Shown: piece by piece, positions 27,566 to 37,570 of the stretch
Numbering within the stretch: the first letter of the stretch is position 1
How the letters are laid out: each line of letters starts with the position of its first letter
Assembly: GCA_963816745.1 (NCBI GenBank)
Contig: CAWFLQ010000013.1
Coordinates: 992,001 to 1,056,000, forward strand
From: VAZQ01 sp963816745
GTDB taxonomy: Bacteria > Pseudomonadota > Alphaproteobacteria > Rhizobiales > Xanthobacteraceae
DNA: 64,000 nt
Direction of reading: 5' to 3'
Program-made: the position numbers and the translations under genes
Notes under the pieces: generated by a model
The model's database searches: none
What the model was told of the DNA's origin: nothing
Seen by the model: only the letters and a program-made list of their open reading frames with translations

Positions 27566-27883
27566 TCAGACTGAAGCCGGCTCGTCGACCTTTGCCGTGC
27601 TCGACGCCTTGTGGCCGCGGCCGCGCACATCCGTAAACCTGGCGCCGATTTCATGGCCGAGCCGCCAAACGACGCTGCAGTCCCGGGGCCGGGCGCTGCG
27701 ACTGTTCGCAGAAAACCACAGCACGAACCGATCCGGGATCTCCGCGGTCTCGATGTAGAGCCGCACGCCGGCATCCGAAAGATCGGTGATGAGACAATCG
27801 AGCGGCGGCGAACCGATCGTGATCTCGATTCGCGCGGGGAGGCTGACCGCCCGACGATGGGATTTGCGTCTTTCCATCCGCAT
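27566..27883 (-). CDS. PilZ domain protein
   Basis: A 105-residue PilZ domain. The c-di-GMP-binding N-terminal motif RRxxR is seen as ERRKSHRRAVSLPARIEI, and the second motif D/NxSxxG appears as LSDAGVRLYI. A middle VLWFSANSR strand and WRLGHEIGARF close the fold. It is probably a c-di-GMP effector, consistent with two other c-di-GMP genes in the window. Its output partner is unknown. Confidence 0.82.
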   Translation of the reverse strand: MRMERRKSHRRAVSLPARIEITIGSPPLDCLITDLSDAGVRLYIETAEIPDRFVLWFSANSRSARPRDCSVVWRLGHEIGARFTDVRGRGHKASSTAKVDEPASV

Positions 27884-28018
27884 GGCTGCGACCGATGCTC
27901 GACCTTGGCCGCAGTAGCGAAGGCGTCGCGGCCCGCATTGCCTGATAGGATAGCGGTCCCAGGTTGCACCCCGGCTAAACAGACGCTTCGGATTTGCCAG
28001 GACTTTTAGGCAAAGCCG

Positions 28019-28429
28019 CTATTGCGCCGGCTGCACCAGCGGCTTGCCCTTTTCCACGACGTAGACGGCCATGACCCTGGCCGGCCTATCGGTGGTGCCT
28101 TCATTGTGGATGGCGCGGTCCGGCACCTGCAACGACTCGCCGGCCTTGTAGATCTTTTCCGGCTGGCCGTCGGGCGCCATGAAGAACTCGCCTTCCATCA
28201 CATAAGCCAGCACCGTGCCGGGATGTGAGTGGCGGCCCGCCTTCACGTTGGGCACGAACTCGGCCATGCCGAACACCACTTCGTAATTGCTGCCCGGCAC
28301 ATCCACCTTCTGCAGCGGCGTGCGCTTGATCGCCGGCAACGGCGGCGGCGTGGTTTGCTGCTGCGCATTGAGCGAGCCGACGATGCCGAGGCTGACGAAA
28401 GCCGCGGCGAGCGCGATGTATTTGACCAT
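28019..28429 (-). CDS. secreted cupin-domain protein
   Basis: A 136-residue protein with a signal peptide (MVKYIALAAAFVSLGIVGSLNAQ) and one cupin barrel. VKAGRHSHPGTVLAYVMEGEFF supplies the His/His/Glu-type metal ligands, and AIHNEG supplies the later His. AAGGAGG lies before the ATG. It starts 24 bases after the stop of the cyclase-family gene on the same strand, so the two form an operon. Both are exported and may act on the same small molecule. Confidence 0.88.
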   Translation of the reverse strand: MVKYIALAAAFVSLGIVGSLNAQQQTTPPPLPAIKRTPLQKVDVPGSNYEVVFGMAEFVPNVKAGRHSHPGTVLAYVMEGEFFMAPDGQPEKIYKAGESLQVPDRAIHNEGTTDRPARVMAVYVVEKGKPLVQPAQ

Positions 28430-28452
28430 GGCGTCCTCCTTGAAACGGCACC

Positions 28453-29508
28453 CTATTGCGCCGGCGCGCCGATCGCGACCGGCCGCACCGGCGATCCCGA
28501 CGCGCCTTGCGTGCGCAACGGCAGGATGATCGTGCAGGCGACCCAGACCTTGTCCGCGGCCATGGCCCCGAGATTGGCGTTCTGGATGTTGTGGATGCCG
28601 GAAACCGTGAGATTGTGATGATGGATCGCGAACGGCAGGCCCTCCGGCGTGCCCGCCGCCGGCGGTGCCTTGCCCTGCAGGAAGCCTTCGGCCACGGGAT
28701 CGGTGAACGGATTGTCGAGCGCCACCAGCACGACCGCCTTCTGCTCGATATACTTGGCCGCGTCGTAGGCGAGGCCCGGGCCCTTGGTGTAGTAGAATTT
28801 CTCCGTGTCGGGGTCTTTCCAATTATCGCCCCAGCCGGTGTAGATGTAGAGCACGTCGCCGGCGACGAGGCCGCGACTCTCGAGCCCCTGCACCTTGAGC
28901 ATCGCCTCGATATCCGCCGCGGTGATGAGCTGCCCCGGCTCCAGGGCCTTGCCACGGCCGAGATGGGCCTTGGCGTCGAGCAGCACGGCCGTCGTGACGA
29001 TCGGCGGCACCTTGTCGATCCCGAGCTTCTTGAGCGGAGAATCCGGCGTGGGTTTCACATCGTTCTGCTTGTGGCCGCCGTAGTAGGTGGCGCCGCCCGA
29101 TGGAAATTCGCTCTTGCCGTCCCACGGCTGCGGCAGCACGGCGAAATGCCCGAGCGCGTCCATCTGCGTTCCCTGCTGGCCGGGATCGCCGCTCACGACC
29201 TCGTCGGTGTTGAAGGCGTGCCGGGTGCCCTGGATGCCGACGGTCGGCTTGGCGTTCTCGCGCAGCGGTACCGCGAACGGCGATTGCGGCATGGTGTTCG
29301 AGCGCAGGAACGACAGCTCGTAGGATTTCGCCTTCGGATTGGCGAGCTGCGCGGCGCAGCGCTGCCAGGTCGCGGGTCCCAGCGTGTTCGCCATCCCGAT
29401 CTCGTCGCCCGCGGGCCAAGGCGGACGATTTTGTGCGTCGGCGGCAAACGAGCATGCAATCAAGGCGCCGGCAACCCCAAGCGTCCGAAAGACTTGTACG
29501 CTGTTCAT
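28453..29508 (-). CDS. secreted cyclase-family (PF04199-like) hydrolase
   Basis: A 351-residue exported protein (signal peptide to AADAQNRPPW). It resembles the cyclase/KynB-like metal hydrolases. The usual HxGTHxDxxxH metal motif reads QQGTQMDALGHF: the first two His are Gln, while Asp and the last His are kept. Gln-containing versions occur in this superfamily, so it may still bind metal. Also visible are HHHNLTVSGIHN and NRPPWPAGDEIGMANTLGP. GGAGG precedes ATG 29508. It is co-transcribed with the cupin gene. Confidence 0.82.
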   Translation of the reverse strand: MNSVQVFRTLGVAGALIACSFAADAQNRPPWPAGDEIGMANTLGPATWQRCAAQLANPKAKSYELSFLRSNTMPQSPFAVPLRENAKPTVGIQGTRHAFNTDEVVSGDPGQQGTQMDALGHFAVLPQPWDGKSEFPSGGATYYGGHKQNDVKPTPDSPLKKLGIDKVPPIVTTAVLLDAKAHLGRGKALEPGQLITAADIEAMLKVQGLESRGLVAGDVLYIYTGWGDNWKDPDTEKFYYTKGPGLAYDAAKYIEQKAVVLVALDNPFTDPVAEGFLQGKAPPAAGTPEGLPFAIHHHNLTVSGIHNIQNANLGAMAADKVWVACTIILPLRTQGASGSPVRPVAIGAPAQ

Positions 29509-29670
29509 GATCTCCTCCCTGAGCACCACGGCTCCCAAGCTGAGCGCCTTCGCAAAAGACTATCACGCTTCCGCATCTTCTTCGGAGGCATCGCGCGGCG
29601 CCGCGGGAACTTTTTCGTTCCTTCGGCATTTTCCATCGGCGACGGACCTTCAGCAAATTCGGGGGCAGAC

Positions 29671-29871
29671 ATGCCTTACACGCGACCCATCCGACGATTC
29701 TACCTGACACCACCCAGCATTCCGGTTTTCGTGGCATCGCTCATTCTCGCACTATTGGCGGTGCTCGCGGTGTACGGAAAAGTGTCGATCTTCAACGCGT
29801 CCTACGCTTTTCTTGTTCTTCTGATCGCGTACGTCGTGTTGCTTGCCGGAAATATCTTTCGCGGAGTTTGA
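29671..29871 (+). CDS. small two-helix membrane protein
   Basis: A 66-residue protein: a basic N-terminus (MPYTRPIRRFYLTP) and two hydrophobic helices (VFVASLILALLAVLAVYG and YAFLVLLIAYVVLLAGN). A G-rich Shine-Dalgarno lies just before the ATG. Small Bradyrhizobium-type membrane proteins look like this; function unknown. Confidence 0.65.
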   Translation: MPYTRPIRRFYLTPPSIPVFVASLILALLAVLAVYGKVSIFNASYAFLVLLIAYVVLLAGNIFRGV

Positions 29872-29902
29872 TCATCTGCGACCGCCCTAGGCGGCGCCGC
29901 CA

Positions 29903-31021
29903 TCAGGCCGAATAGGTCTTGTTGTCGGCGCCGAGCGCCGGCGAAGCGATTGCCGCCGCTGACGGCGCGCGAAACGCCGGATCGAGCGGCACCGGCAGCG
30001 CCGGCATGGTCGCGCCGTCGGGATTGGCGAGTACGTGGTCGAAGGCGCCGCGCGCGACATAGTGCGGGTCGGTGACCGCGTCGGCGATATCGGCGACGAT
30101 CGAGCAGCAACAATCGCGGCCGGCGAAGCGCGTCCGCCAGATATCGGCGGTTTCCGCCGCGATGATCTCGGCCACGCGCGCCTTGGTCGCCGCGCCGTCC
30201 TTGCGATCATCACGAAGCTCGCTCTCCAGCCCGACGATGTCGCAGAACGTCTCCCAGAATTTCTGCTCGAGCGGCGCCGCCGTCACCACCTTCCCGTCCT
30301 TGGTCGGATAGAGCGCATAGCGCGGCGAAGCGCCGGTGAGGCGCTCGGTCCCGTTCGTCGGCCAGGCACCGGCGGCGTGCCCCTGCCCCATCGCCCAGAA
30401 CATGAACGGAAACAGATTGTCGGCCATGGCGACGTCGAGATGCCGTCCGCGTCCGGTCCGGCGGCGTTCTTCGAGCGCCAGCAGGATGTTCAGCACGGCA
30501 GGATAGGCGCCGCCGGCGATGTCGGCGATCAGTGCCGGCGGAACCACCGGCCGCGCCGGATCGCCCATCGACAAGGCGAGCAGCCCGGCATCGCCGATAT
30601 AGTTGAGATCATGCGCGGCAACGTCGCGCTTGGGGCTCTCCTGTCCATAGCCGGTGATCGAGCAGTAGACGATTTTGGGATTGACCCTGGCGACGGCGTC
30701 GTAGGCGAGGCCGAGCCGCGCCATCACGCCCGGACGGAACTGCTCGACCAGCACGTCCGCGCGCTCGACCAGCGGCTCGAGCCGCGCCCGATCGGCGGAA
30801 TTCTTCAGGTCGAGCGCGACGCTCTTCTTGCCGCGATTGAGCAGCGCGAAGCTCGCGCTGTCGCGCCCCCATTTCGGCGTGTGCGCGCGCATCTCCTCGC
30901 CGCGCCCGGGTGGCTCGATCTTCACCACCTCGGCGCCGGCCTCGGCCAGCAGCAGCGTCGCCAGCGGCCCCGGCAGCAGGGTCGAGAAATCGAGCACGAA
31001 CAGGCCTTCGAGTGGTCGCAT
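29903..31021 (-). CDS. CaiB/BaiF family CoA transferase
   Basis: A 372-residue type III CoA transferase. The N-terminus MRPLEGLFVLDFSTLLPGPLATLLLAEAGAEVVKIEPPGRG is diagnostic. NRGKKSVALDLKN and RPGVMARLGL follow, and the catalytic Asp lies in HDLNYIGDAG. Such enzymes move CoA between carboxylic acids; alpha-methylacyl-CoA racemase is a close relative and an alternative role. GGAGAG lies before ATG 31021. Acyl-CoA carboxylase beta subunit is immediately upstream on the same strand. Confidence 0.92.
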   Translation of the reverse strand: MRPLEGLFVLDFSTLLPGPLATLLLAEAGAEVVKIEPPGRGEEMRAHTPKWGRDSASFALLNRGKKSVALDLKNSADRARLEPLVERADVLVEQFRPGVMARLGLAYDAVARVNPKIVYCSITGYGQESPKRDVAAHDLNYIGDAGLLALSMGDPARPVVPPALIADIAGGAYPAVLNILLALEERRRTGRGRHLDVAMADNLFPFMFWAMGQGHAAGAWPTNGTERLTGASPRYALYPTKDGKVVTAAPLEQKFWETFCDIVGLESELRDDRKDGAATKARVAEIIAAETADIWRTRFAGRDCCCSIVADIADAVTDPHYVARGAFDHVLANPDGATMPALPVPLDPAFRAPSAAAIASPALGADNKTYSA

Positions 31022-31209
31022 GCCCCCTCTCCTGGCCCTTTTTGGGCCCCTCTCAACCCACATCAATAGGCCGAGGTCGTCGGCTTCACCACGAGGTCGC
31101 GGATGCAGATCGATTGCGATTGTTGTAACAGAACAGGACGATGTCGGCGATGACGTGGGCAGCGCGCCGATCACTACCAGCGGCGCGGCCACACCCCACC
31201 GATCTTCGC

Positions 31210-32742
31210 CTAAAGCGGCAAGTTATCGTGCTTGCGCGCCGGCATCTCCACCCGCTTCGCCCGCAGCATTGCGAGCGCGCGGGCGACGCGGGCGCGCGTG
31301 GCGCGCGGCATGATCACATCGTCGATATAGCCGCGCTCGGCGGCGACGAAGGGTGAGAGAAACCGGTCCTCGTACTCCTTGGTGCGGGCGGCGATCTTCT
31401 CGGCATCGCCGATGTCGCTGCGGAAGATGATCTCGACCGCGCCCTTGGCGCCCATGACGGCGATCTGCGCGGTCGGCCACGCATAGTTCACGTCGCCGCC
31501 GATGTGCTTCGAGGCCATCACGTCGTAGGCGCCGCCGAACGCCTTGCGGGTGATCACGGTGACCAGCGGCACCGTGCACTGGGTATAGGCGAACAGCAGC
31601 TTCGCGCCGTGCTTGATCAGCGCGCCGTATTCCTGGTTGGTGCCGGGCAGGAAGCCCGGCACGTCGACGAAGGTGACGATGGGAATGCCGAAGGCGTCGC
31701 AGAAACGCACGAAGCGCGCCGCCTTGCGCGAGGCGTCGATGTCGAGCACGCCCGCGAGCACCATCGGCTGGTTCGCCACGAAGCCCACGGTGCGCCCGGC
31801 GACGCGGCCGAAGCCGGTGACGATGTTCTTGGCGAACCCCTCCTGCAGCTCGAAGAAATCGCCCTCGTCCACGACCTTGAGGATCAGCTCCTTGATGTCG
31901 TAGGGCTTGTTCGGATTGTCGGGAATGAGGGTGTCGAGCGACTTCTCCTCGCGCCCGATGTCGTCGTGCGACGGCCATTCCGGCACGCCGGCCTCGTTGT
32001 TGGCGGGCAGAAAGTCGATCAGCCGGCGCATCTGCAACAGGCATTCGACGTCGTTCTCGTAGGAGCCGTCGGCGATGCCGGACTTCGCGGTGTGCACGGA
32101 GGCGCCGCCGAGCTCCTCCGCCGTCACCACCTCGTTGGTCACGGTCTTCACCACGTCCGGGCCGGTGACGAACATGTAGCTGGTGTCGCGCACCATGAAC
32201 ACGAAATCGGTCATGGCAGGCGAATAGACGTCACCACCCGCGCACGGGCCCATGATGACGCTGATCTGCGGGATGACGCCGGAGGACAGCACGTTGCGCT
32301 TGAACACCTCGCCGTAGCCGCCGAGCGCAGCGACGCCCTCCTGGATGCGCGCCCCGCCGGCATCGAACAGGCCGACGATGGGCGCGCGCGCCTTCATCGC
32401 CATGTCCTGGATCTTGATCATCTTCTGCGCGTGCGCCTCGCTGAGCGAGCCGCCGAACACGGTGAAATCCTTGGCGAAGGCGAACACGGAACGGCCGTTG
32501 ACGGTTCCCCAGCCGGTGACGACGCCATCGCCGGGGATGCGGCTGTTCCCCATCCCGAACTCGGCCGAGCGATGCTCGACGAACATGTCGAACTCCTCGA
32601 ACGAGCCCTTGTCCATCAACAGCTCGAGGCGTTCACGGGCGGTCAATTTGCCGCGCTTGTGCTGCGCTTCGATGCGCGCTTCGCCACCGCCTGCGCGTGC
32701 CCGCCCGCGGCGCTCCTCGAGCTTTTCTAGGATGTCTTTCAT
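31210..32742 (-). CDS. pccB: propionyl-CoA carboxylase beta subunit
   Basis: A 510-residue carboxyltransferase subunit. The family start KDILEKLEERRGRARAGGGEARIEAQHKRGKLTARERL is clear, as are the oxyanion-hole regions GGARIQEGVAALGGYGEVF and the C-terminal KAFGGAYDVMASKHIGGD. It transfers carboxyl from biotin to propionyl-CoA. The alpha subunit (pccA) is about 17 kb away at 12510-14514, a separation seen in several alphaproteobacteria. Confidence 0.95.
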   Translation of the reverse strand: MKDILEKLEERRGRARAGGGEARIEAQHKRGKLTARERLELLMDKGSFEEFDMFVEHRSAEFGMGNSRIPGDGVVTGWGTVNGRSVFAFAKDFTVFGGSLSEAHAQKMIKIQDMAMKARAPIVGLFDAGGARIQEGVAALGGYGEVFKRNVLSSGVIPQISVIMGPCAGGDVYSPAMTDFVFMVRDTSYMFVTGPDVVKTVTNEVVTAEELGGASVHTAKSGIADGSYENDVECLLQMRRLIDFLPANNEAGVPEWPSHDDIGREEKSLDTLIPDNPNKPYDIKELILKVVDEGDFFELQEGFAKNIVTGFGRVAGRTVGFVANQPMVLAGVLDIDASRKAARFVRFCDAFGIPIVTFVDVPGFLPGTNQEYGALIKHGAKLLFAYTQCTVPLVTVITRKAFGGAYDVMASKHIGGDVNYAWPTAQIAVMGAKGAVEIIFRSDIGDAEKIAARTKEYEDRFLSPFVAAERGYIDDVIMPRATRARVARALAMLRAKRVEMPARKHDNLPL

Positions 32743-32864
32743 GTTCGCCTTGCCCGTGACCCCGGCGCAAAATCCATAGCATGCATCAGCATTTGAGGGT
32801 AAGCTTTCGTCTGGACTCTTTCCTCCGCACGGGGACTACAGGGACTAGTCGAGGGGAGCAAACC

Positions 32865-33371
32865 ATGCCCAAGGGATTCCATCACACGGCATTGCGCGCC
32901 TTCGCCGCGCTCGTTCTCACCATGGCGGCAGCAATTGCGCCCGCGAGTGCGCAATTTCCGCCAACGCCGGATGAGCAGGACACGCAGCCACTTGCCGGAA
33001 CCCCGAAAAAGAGGAACGTGCCGCCGCCGGCCGTCGGAGGACCCGGTCCCAACATCCTCGGGAACTGGACCGGCCAGCTCAACCAGGTCGGCAGCACGAC
33101 GCCATACAAGTTCGAGATGGCCGTCAGCGCCAGGGGCGCGGAGGTCAAATATCCGGACCTCGACTGCGTCGGCAAGCTCACCCGCATCGGGCAATCGAAG
33201 TCCTACATCTTTTTCGTCGAGATCATCACCAAGGGCCAGGCCGAGAAGGGCGGCCGCTGCCCGGACGGCACCATCACCGTCGCGCGGCAAGGGGACGACC
33301 TCGCGCTCGGATGGTTCGGCAGCATCCAAGGCACCACCGTGGTCGCCTACGGTACGTTGAAGAAGAAGTAG
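32865..33371 (+). CDS. secreted hypothetical protein
   Basis: A 168-residue protein with a signal peptide (MPKGFHHTALRAFAALVLTMAAAIAPASA). The mature part begins with a Pro-rich segment (PPTPDEQDTQPLAGTPKKRNVPPPAVGGPGPN), then a lipocalin-like small beta region (ILGNWTGQLNQVGSTTPYKFEMAV and GRCPDGTITVARQGDDLALGW). GAGGGGAG precedes ATG 32865. It is divergent from pccB. I do not recognise the family. Confidence 0.75.
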   Translation: MPKGFHHTALRAFAALVLTMAAAIAPASAQFPPTPDEQDTQPLAGTPKKRNVPPPAVGGPGPNILGNWTGQLNQVGSTTPYKFEMAVSARGAEVKYPDLDCVGKLTRIGQSKSYIFFVEIITKGQAEKGGRCPDGTITVARQGDDLALGWFGSIQGTTVVAYGTLKKK

Positions 33372-33411
33372 CGCGGCGGCCGGTCTTAATCTCGCTCCAG
33401 CCGCCTTTCGC

Positions 33412-34195
33412 TCAGACAGCGCGCAACACGGCCGCCGCCGCCTGCATCTCGGCGAAGCGCGCCGTCCGGCGTTCGAGTGCGATCTCGTCGCATCCCCAGA
33501 ACGCCATGTTCCAGTCTTCGTCGACATGCGCGGCGGTCCAGGCTTCGTCTGTCGTCAACGCGCCGCGCGCAAGCGCGATCGCAATCAACGCGGAACCGGT
33601 GAGCGTCGTGATCGCATGCACGGCGCCGAGCCGCCAAGGGTCATGCGGGATGGCGGCGCCCGCCGCCGCGAGCGCCAGCTCAGGCTGCGCGACGTGGACC
33701 ATCCCCCGCGCGGTCACGAAGCGTGCGCCCAAGGCCTCGTGCGCCCAGGCGAGAATGGGGTCCCAGGCCGCGGCCTCACGCGCCACCAGGCCGTCGGGGC
33801 CTTCGGCGCGGTAGAACAAGAGATCCGAGGCGAGATATTTTTCCACTTCCGCCGCCACCGCGGGCGCGGCATCGGTCACCCCGTCGATGATGCTGTTGGC
33901 CAGACGGGTCAGCGGCATCTTCGCGGGATCGATCACGTCGCGCTGTGCCTCCCATTCGGCGGCGATCGCCTCGGCCAGGGCGCGCGTCGGCGCCGCCAGC
34001 GTGCGGCGCGCCGGGGTCTCTGACCGGACGGCCGTCGAGGACAATGCGGAACTCCGGCTTCCCGCCCTCGGCCCCCTCCTCCACGGCCGCGCGCTCGTAG
34101 AACCGCCGCCGCAGTTGCGGCCGCACGGCGCGGCGCGCCGCCTCGGTCGGGTCGAGCGGCGGGTCGGAGGACATGTCCTCGAAGAGCTCGCGCAT
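33412..34195 (-). CDS. ATP12-family F1-ATPase assembly chaperone, with one frameshift
   Basis: A complete ATP12 homologue (about 261 residues) once one extra base near 34019 is ignored. The N-terminal frame ends RIVLDGRPVR and the C-terminal frame resumes TPARRTLAAPTRALAEAIAAEW, exactly as the family is arranged. Further landmarks are MPLTRLANSIIDG, LLFYRAEGPDGLV, WDPILAWA and EDWNMAFWGCDEIALERR. ATP12 helps assemble the alpha subunit of F1 in mitochondria, and homologues occur across alphaproteobacteria. ATG 34195 has GGGGG upstream. Confidence 0.9.
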
Positions 34196-34325
34196 GCCCC
34201 CAAAGATGGGTCGCGCCGGCCGATCATTCAACGGCCTTGTTCGTTGTCCTGCTTTCGCGCAGGTTGGCGCCATGATGACGGCGATCGGCTGACAAGAAAC
34301 GCATAAAAGAGACGGCGGAGGACGA

Positions 34326-35333
34326 ATGAAATTCGGTATTTTCGACCACCTCGATCGCAATCAGCTTTCATTGCACGCGTTCTATGCGGAGCGGCTGAAG
34401 TTCGTCGAGGCCTACGATCGCGCGGGCTTCTACGCTTACCATACCGCCGAGCACCACGCGACGCCGCTCGGACTTGCCGCCTCGCCCAGCGTGTTCCTCG
34501 CCGCGGTTGCCCAGCGCACGGAGCAGCTTCGCTTCGGGCCGCTGGTCTACACGCTTCCGCTGCATCATCCGCTGCGCGTGGTCGAGGAAATCTGCATGCT
34601 CGACCAGATGAGCGGCGGACGCCTCGAACTCGGGGTCGGCCGCGGCATCTCGCCGATCGAGAGCGCCTATTACGGCGTCCCGCCCGACCAACGGCAGAAG
34701 ATGTATATCGAGGCGCTGCAGATCGTGCGGCAGGCGCTGACCGCCAGGTCGCTCACTTTCCACGGCCAGTTCTACGACTACACCGACGTACCGATCGAGC
34801 TCGAGCCGTTCCAGAAGCCGCATCCGCCGTTCTGGGCGGGCGCCGGCACGCCCGACGGCGGCGAGGCCGCCGGCCGCGGCGGCTTCAACCTGGTCGCCAA
34901 TACGCTCACGCCGCAGGTCGGCGCGATCGTAGAGCGCTATCGCGCAGCGCTCGCGGCGGCGCATCCCGCTGCGACGCCGCTCATCGGGCTTGCCCGCTTC
35001 GTGATCATGGGCGAGACCGACGACGAGGCGCTGACCGTTGCGCGCCGCGCCTATCCGCTCTGGCATCGGCACTTTCATCATCTCTTCCGCATGCACGGCA
35101 CGAGTCCGGCCGGCGGCGACCGCCCACCGCAATTCGATCAGATCAAGGACGGCGGACGCGGCATCGCCGGCTCGCCCGCGACTGTCACGCGCATGATCAA
35201 GTCGCAGATGGCGGAGGCCGGCACCAACTACTTCGTCGGCCAATTCGCTTTCGGCGATCTCACGGAGTCGGAGGTAATGCGGACGATTGATCTGTTCGCG
35301 CGCGAGGTGATGCCGGCGCTAAAAGATGCGTGA
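34326..35333 (+). CDS. LLM-class flavin-dependent oxidoreductase
   Basis: A 335-residue bacterial-luciferase-like monooxygenase. MKFGIFDHLDRN opens the TIM barrel. Later landmarks are TAEHHATPLGLAASPSVFLAAVAQRTEQLRFGPLVYTLPLHHPLRVVEEI, then GGRLELGVGRGISPIE and a C-terminal FAFGDLTESEVMRTIDLFAREVMP. Flavin (FMN) and a reductant are expected; the substrate is unknown. GGAGG lies just before the ATG. Confidence 0.92.
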   Translation: MKFGIFDHLDRNQLSLHAFYAERLKFVEAYDRAGFYAYHTAEHHATPLGLAASPSVFLAAVAQRTEQLRFGPLVYTLPLHHPLRVVEEICMLDQMSGGRLELGVGRGISPIESAYYGVPPDQRQKMYIEALQIVRQALTARSLTFHGQFYDYTDVPIELEPFQKPHPPFWAGAGTPDGGEAAGRGGFNLVANTLTPQVGAIVERYRAALAAAHPAATPLIGLARFVIMGETDDEALTVARRAYPLWHRHFHHLFRMHGTSPAGGDRPPQFDQIKDGGRGIAGSPATVTRMIKSQMAEAGTNYFVGQFAFGDLTESEVMRTIDLFAREVMPALKDA

Positions 35334-35767
35334 CGGTTACCGCCGGAACTCCGTCAAAAGAGTCCATATTTTGCCCCAATGACGACAGGATCCGGGAAGG
35401 CACGCCTTTTGCGCGGCGCCACCGCCTGTTGCCGTGCCGCCGCTCGGTTGTGTTTTGTCTTGCAGCGCAGCATTCGCGCAAGAAAAATAGCGCATTAGTT
35501 CCAATAGCTTATTGCCAGCTTTCCGACGCGGCATGAAGCTCGCGAAGGTCGGTCGCCAGCCCGCGTCCGCAATGCACCGCGCAGTAACGCTGCAGGTTGT
35601 AAAACTCTGTTATGACGAATGTATCGGTAGAATTTCGGGGGGCTCTAAACTACTATCCGCGCCGGATTCGGCGGGACCACATGCCGGACCGTGGAGGACG
35701 ACCGGCCGACGCTTGTTCGCGCATGGTGCTCAAGGGACGCGCGGCAAGCGTGCGTGCAGAGGAGTAG
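35334..35767. other. leader region of the oxidoreductase operon
   Basis: About 430 bases with no supported gene. It contains AT-richer stretches (35480-35510 and 35595-35650) where a promoter for the three-gene oxidoreductase operon is likely. No hairpin or RNA motif was recognised. Confidence 0.4.
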
Positions 35768-37570
35768 ATGAAACCCACCGACATTTCGGCGCCGGACTAT
35801 TTCCACAAGGTCGTGGATTGTCAGTGGGCTTGTCCGGCACACACGCCCGTTCCCGAATACATCCGGTTGATCGCAGCGGGTCGCTACAGCGACGCGTACA
35901 TGATCAACTGGAAGTCCAACGTGTTTCCCGGAATCCTCGGGCGCACCTGCGACCGGCCGTGCGAGCCGGCCTGCCGCCGCGTGCGCGTGGAGAACGAGCC
36001 GGTTGCCATCTGCCGCCTGAAGCGCGTCGCGGCCGACTACAAGGACGACATCCGCGACCGTCTGCCCAAGCCGGCCGCCATCAAGAACGGCAAGCGCATC
36101 GCGCTGGTCGGCGGCGGCCCCGCCTCGCTCGCGGTCGCGCGCGACCTCGCGCCGCTCGGCTATCACTGCGTCGTGTTCGATCAGGACCCCAAGGCCGGCG
36201 GCATGATCCGCACGCAGATCCCGCGCTTCCGCCTGCCCGAATCCATCATCGACGAGGAATGCGACTACATCCTCAACCTCGGCATCGAATTTCGCGGCGG
36301 CAAGCGCATCGACAGCCTGAAGGCGCTGCTGGCCGAGGGCTGGGACGCGGTGTTCGTCGGCTCCGGCGCGCCGCGCGGACGCGACCTCGAGATTCCGGGC
36401 CGCAAGGAAGCTGCGGCCAACATCCATATCGGCATCGACTGGCTCTCGTCGGTCTCCTTCGGGCATATCAGCAAGATCGGCAAGCGCGTCATCGTGCTCG
36501 GCGGCGGCAACACCGCCATGGATTGCTGCCGCTCCTCCCGCCGCCTCGGCGGCGAGGACGTGAAGGTGATCGTCCGCTCCGGCTTCGAGGAGATGAAGGC
36601 GTCCCCCTGGGAAAAGGAGGACGCCATGCACGAGGACATTCCGATCCTCAATTTCCTCGTGCCGAAGGAGTTCACCCACGAGAACGGCCGCCTGACCGGC
36701 ATCATGTTCGAGAAGGTGAAGGCCGAGTACGACGCCAAGGGCCGGCGCAACCTGGTGCCGACCGGCGAGCCCGATCAGCATATTCCCTGCGACGATGTCC
36801 TGGTGGCGGTCGGCCAGGAGAACGCATTCCCCTGGATCGAGCGCGACATCGGCATCGAGTTCGACAAGTGGGACATGCCGAAGGTCGATGCCAGGACCAT
36901 GGCCTCGACCCACCCGAAGGTGTTCTTCGGCGGCGACTCCGCGTTCGGACCGAAGAACATCATCTGGGCGGTCGCCCATGGCCACGAAGCCGCGCTGTCG
37001 ATCGACAAGCTGTGCTCGGGCGCCGACATCAACGACCGCCCGCTGCCGATGGTCGAGATCGTCAGCCAGAAGATGGGCATCCACGAGTGGAGCTACGACA
37101 ACGACATCGCGCCCGACAAGCGCTACCGGGTGCCGCTGCGCGACAAGGTGGTGGCGCTGCGCGACATCAAGGCCGAGGTCGAGCTCGGCTATGACGTCGA
37201 GCTCGCACTCAAGGAGGCACATCGCTGCCTCAATTGCGACGTGCAGACCGTCTTCACCTCGTCGCTGTGCATCGAATGCGACGCCTGCGTCGACATCTGT
37301 CCGATGGATTGCATCACCTTCACGCAGAACGGCGAGGAAGCCGATTTGCGCACGCGCCTCAAGGCCCCCGCCAAGAACGTGACCCAGGACCTCTACGTCG
37401 CCAACGATCTCAAGACCGGCCGCGTCATGGTGAAGGACGAGGACGTCTGCCTGCACTGCGGGCTCTGCGCCGAGCGCTGCCCGACCGGCGCCTGGGACAT
37501 GAAAAAATATCTCATCGACATGACTCACGCGGATGACAAATGCCGAGTAGCAGCCCGATCAGCAGCATAA
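35768..37570 (+). CDS. NAD(P)-dependent flavoprotein/ferredoxin subunit of a 2-oxoacid oxidoreductase
   Basis: A 600-residue electron-transfer protein. The N-terminal Cys cluster (CQWACPAHTPVPEY ... GRTCDRPCEPACRR) is the 4Fe-4S domain seen in glutamate synthase small subunits. An FAD site GGGPASLAVARDLAP follows, then an NAD(P) site VIVLGGGNTAMDCCRSSRR. The C-terminus has two ferredoxin motifs (CIECDACVDICPMDC and CLHCGLCAERCPTG). This is the KorC-like layout of Azoarcus/Thauera 2-oxoglutarate:NADP oxidoreductases, which links the oxidoreductase to NAD(P). GGAG precedes the ATG. It overlaps the next gene by 31 bases. Confidence 0.85.
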   Translation: MKPTDISAPDYFHKVVDCQWACPAHTPVPEYIRLIAAGRYSDAYMINWKSNVFPGILGRTCDRPCEPACRRVRVENEPVAICRLKRVAADYKDDIRDRLPKPAAIKNGKRIALVGGGPASLAVARDLAPLGYHCVVFDQDPKAGGMIRTQIPRFRLPESIIDEECDYILNLGIEFRGGKRIDSLKALLAEGWDAVFVGSGAPRGRDLEIPGRKEAAANIHIGIDWLSSVSFGHISKIGKRVIVLGGGNTAMDCCRSSRRLGGEDVKVIVRSGFEEMKASPWEKEDAMHEDIPILNFLVPKEFTHENGRLTGIMFEKVKAEYDAKGRRNLVPTGEPDQHIPCDDVLVAVGQENAFPWIERDIGIEFDKWDMPKVDARTMASTHPKVFFGGDSAFGPKNIIWAVAHGHEAALSIDKLCSGADINDRPLPMVEIVSQKMGIHEWSYDNDIAPDKRYRVPLRDKVVALRDIKAEVELGYDVELALKEAHRCLNCDVQTVFTSSLCIECDACVDICPMDCITFTQNGEEADLRTRLKAPAKNVTQDLYVANDLKTGRVMVKDEDVCLHCGLCAERCPTGAWDMKKYLIDMTHADDKCRVAARSAA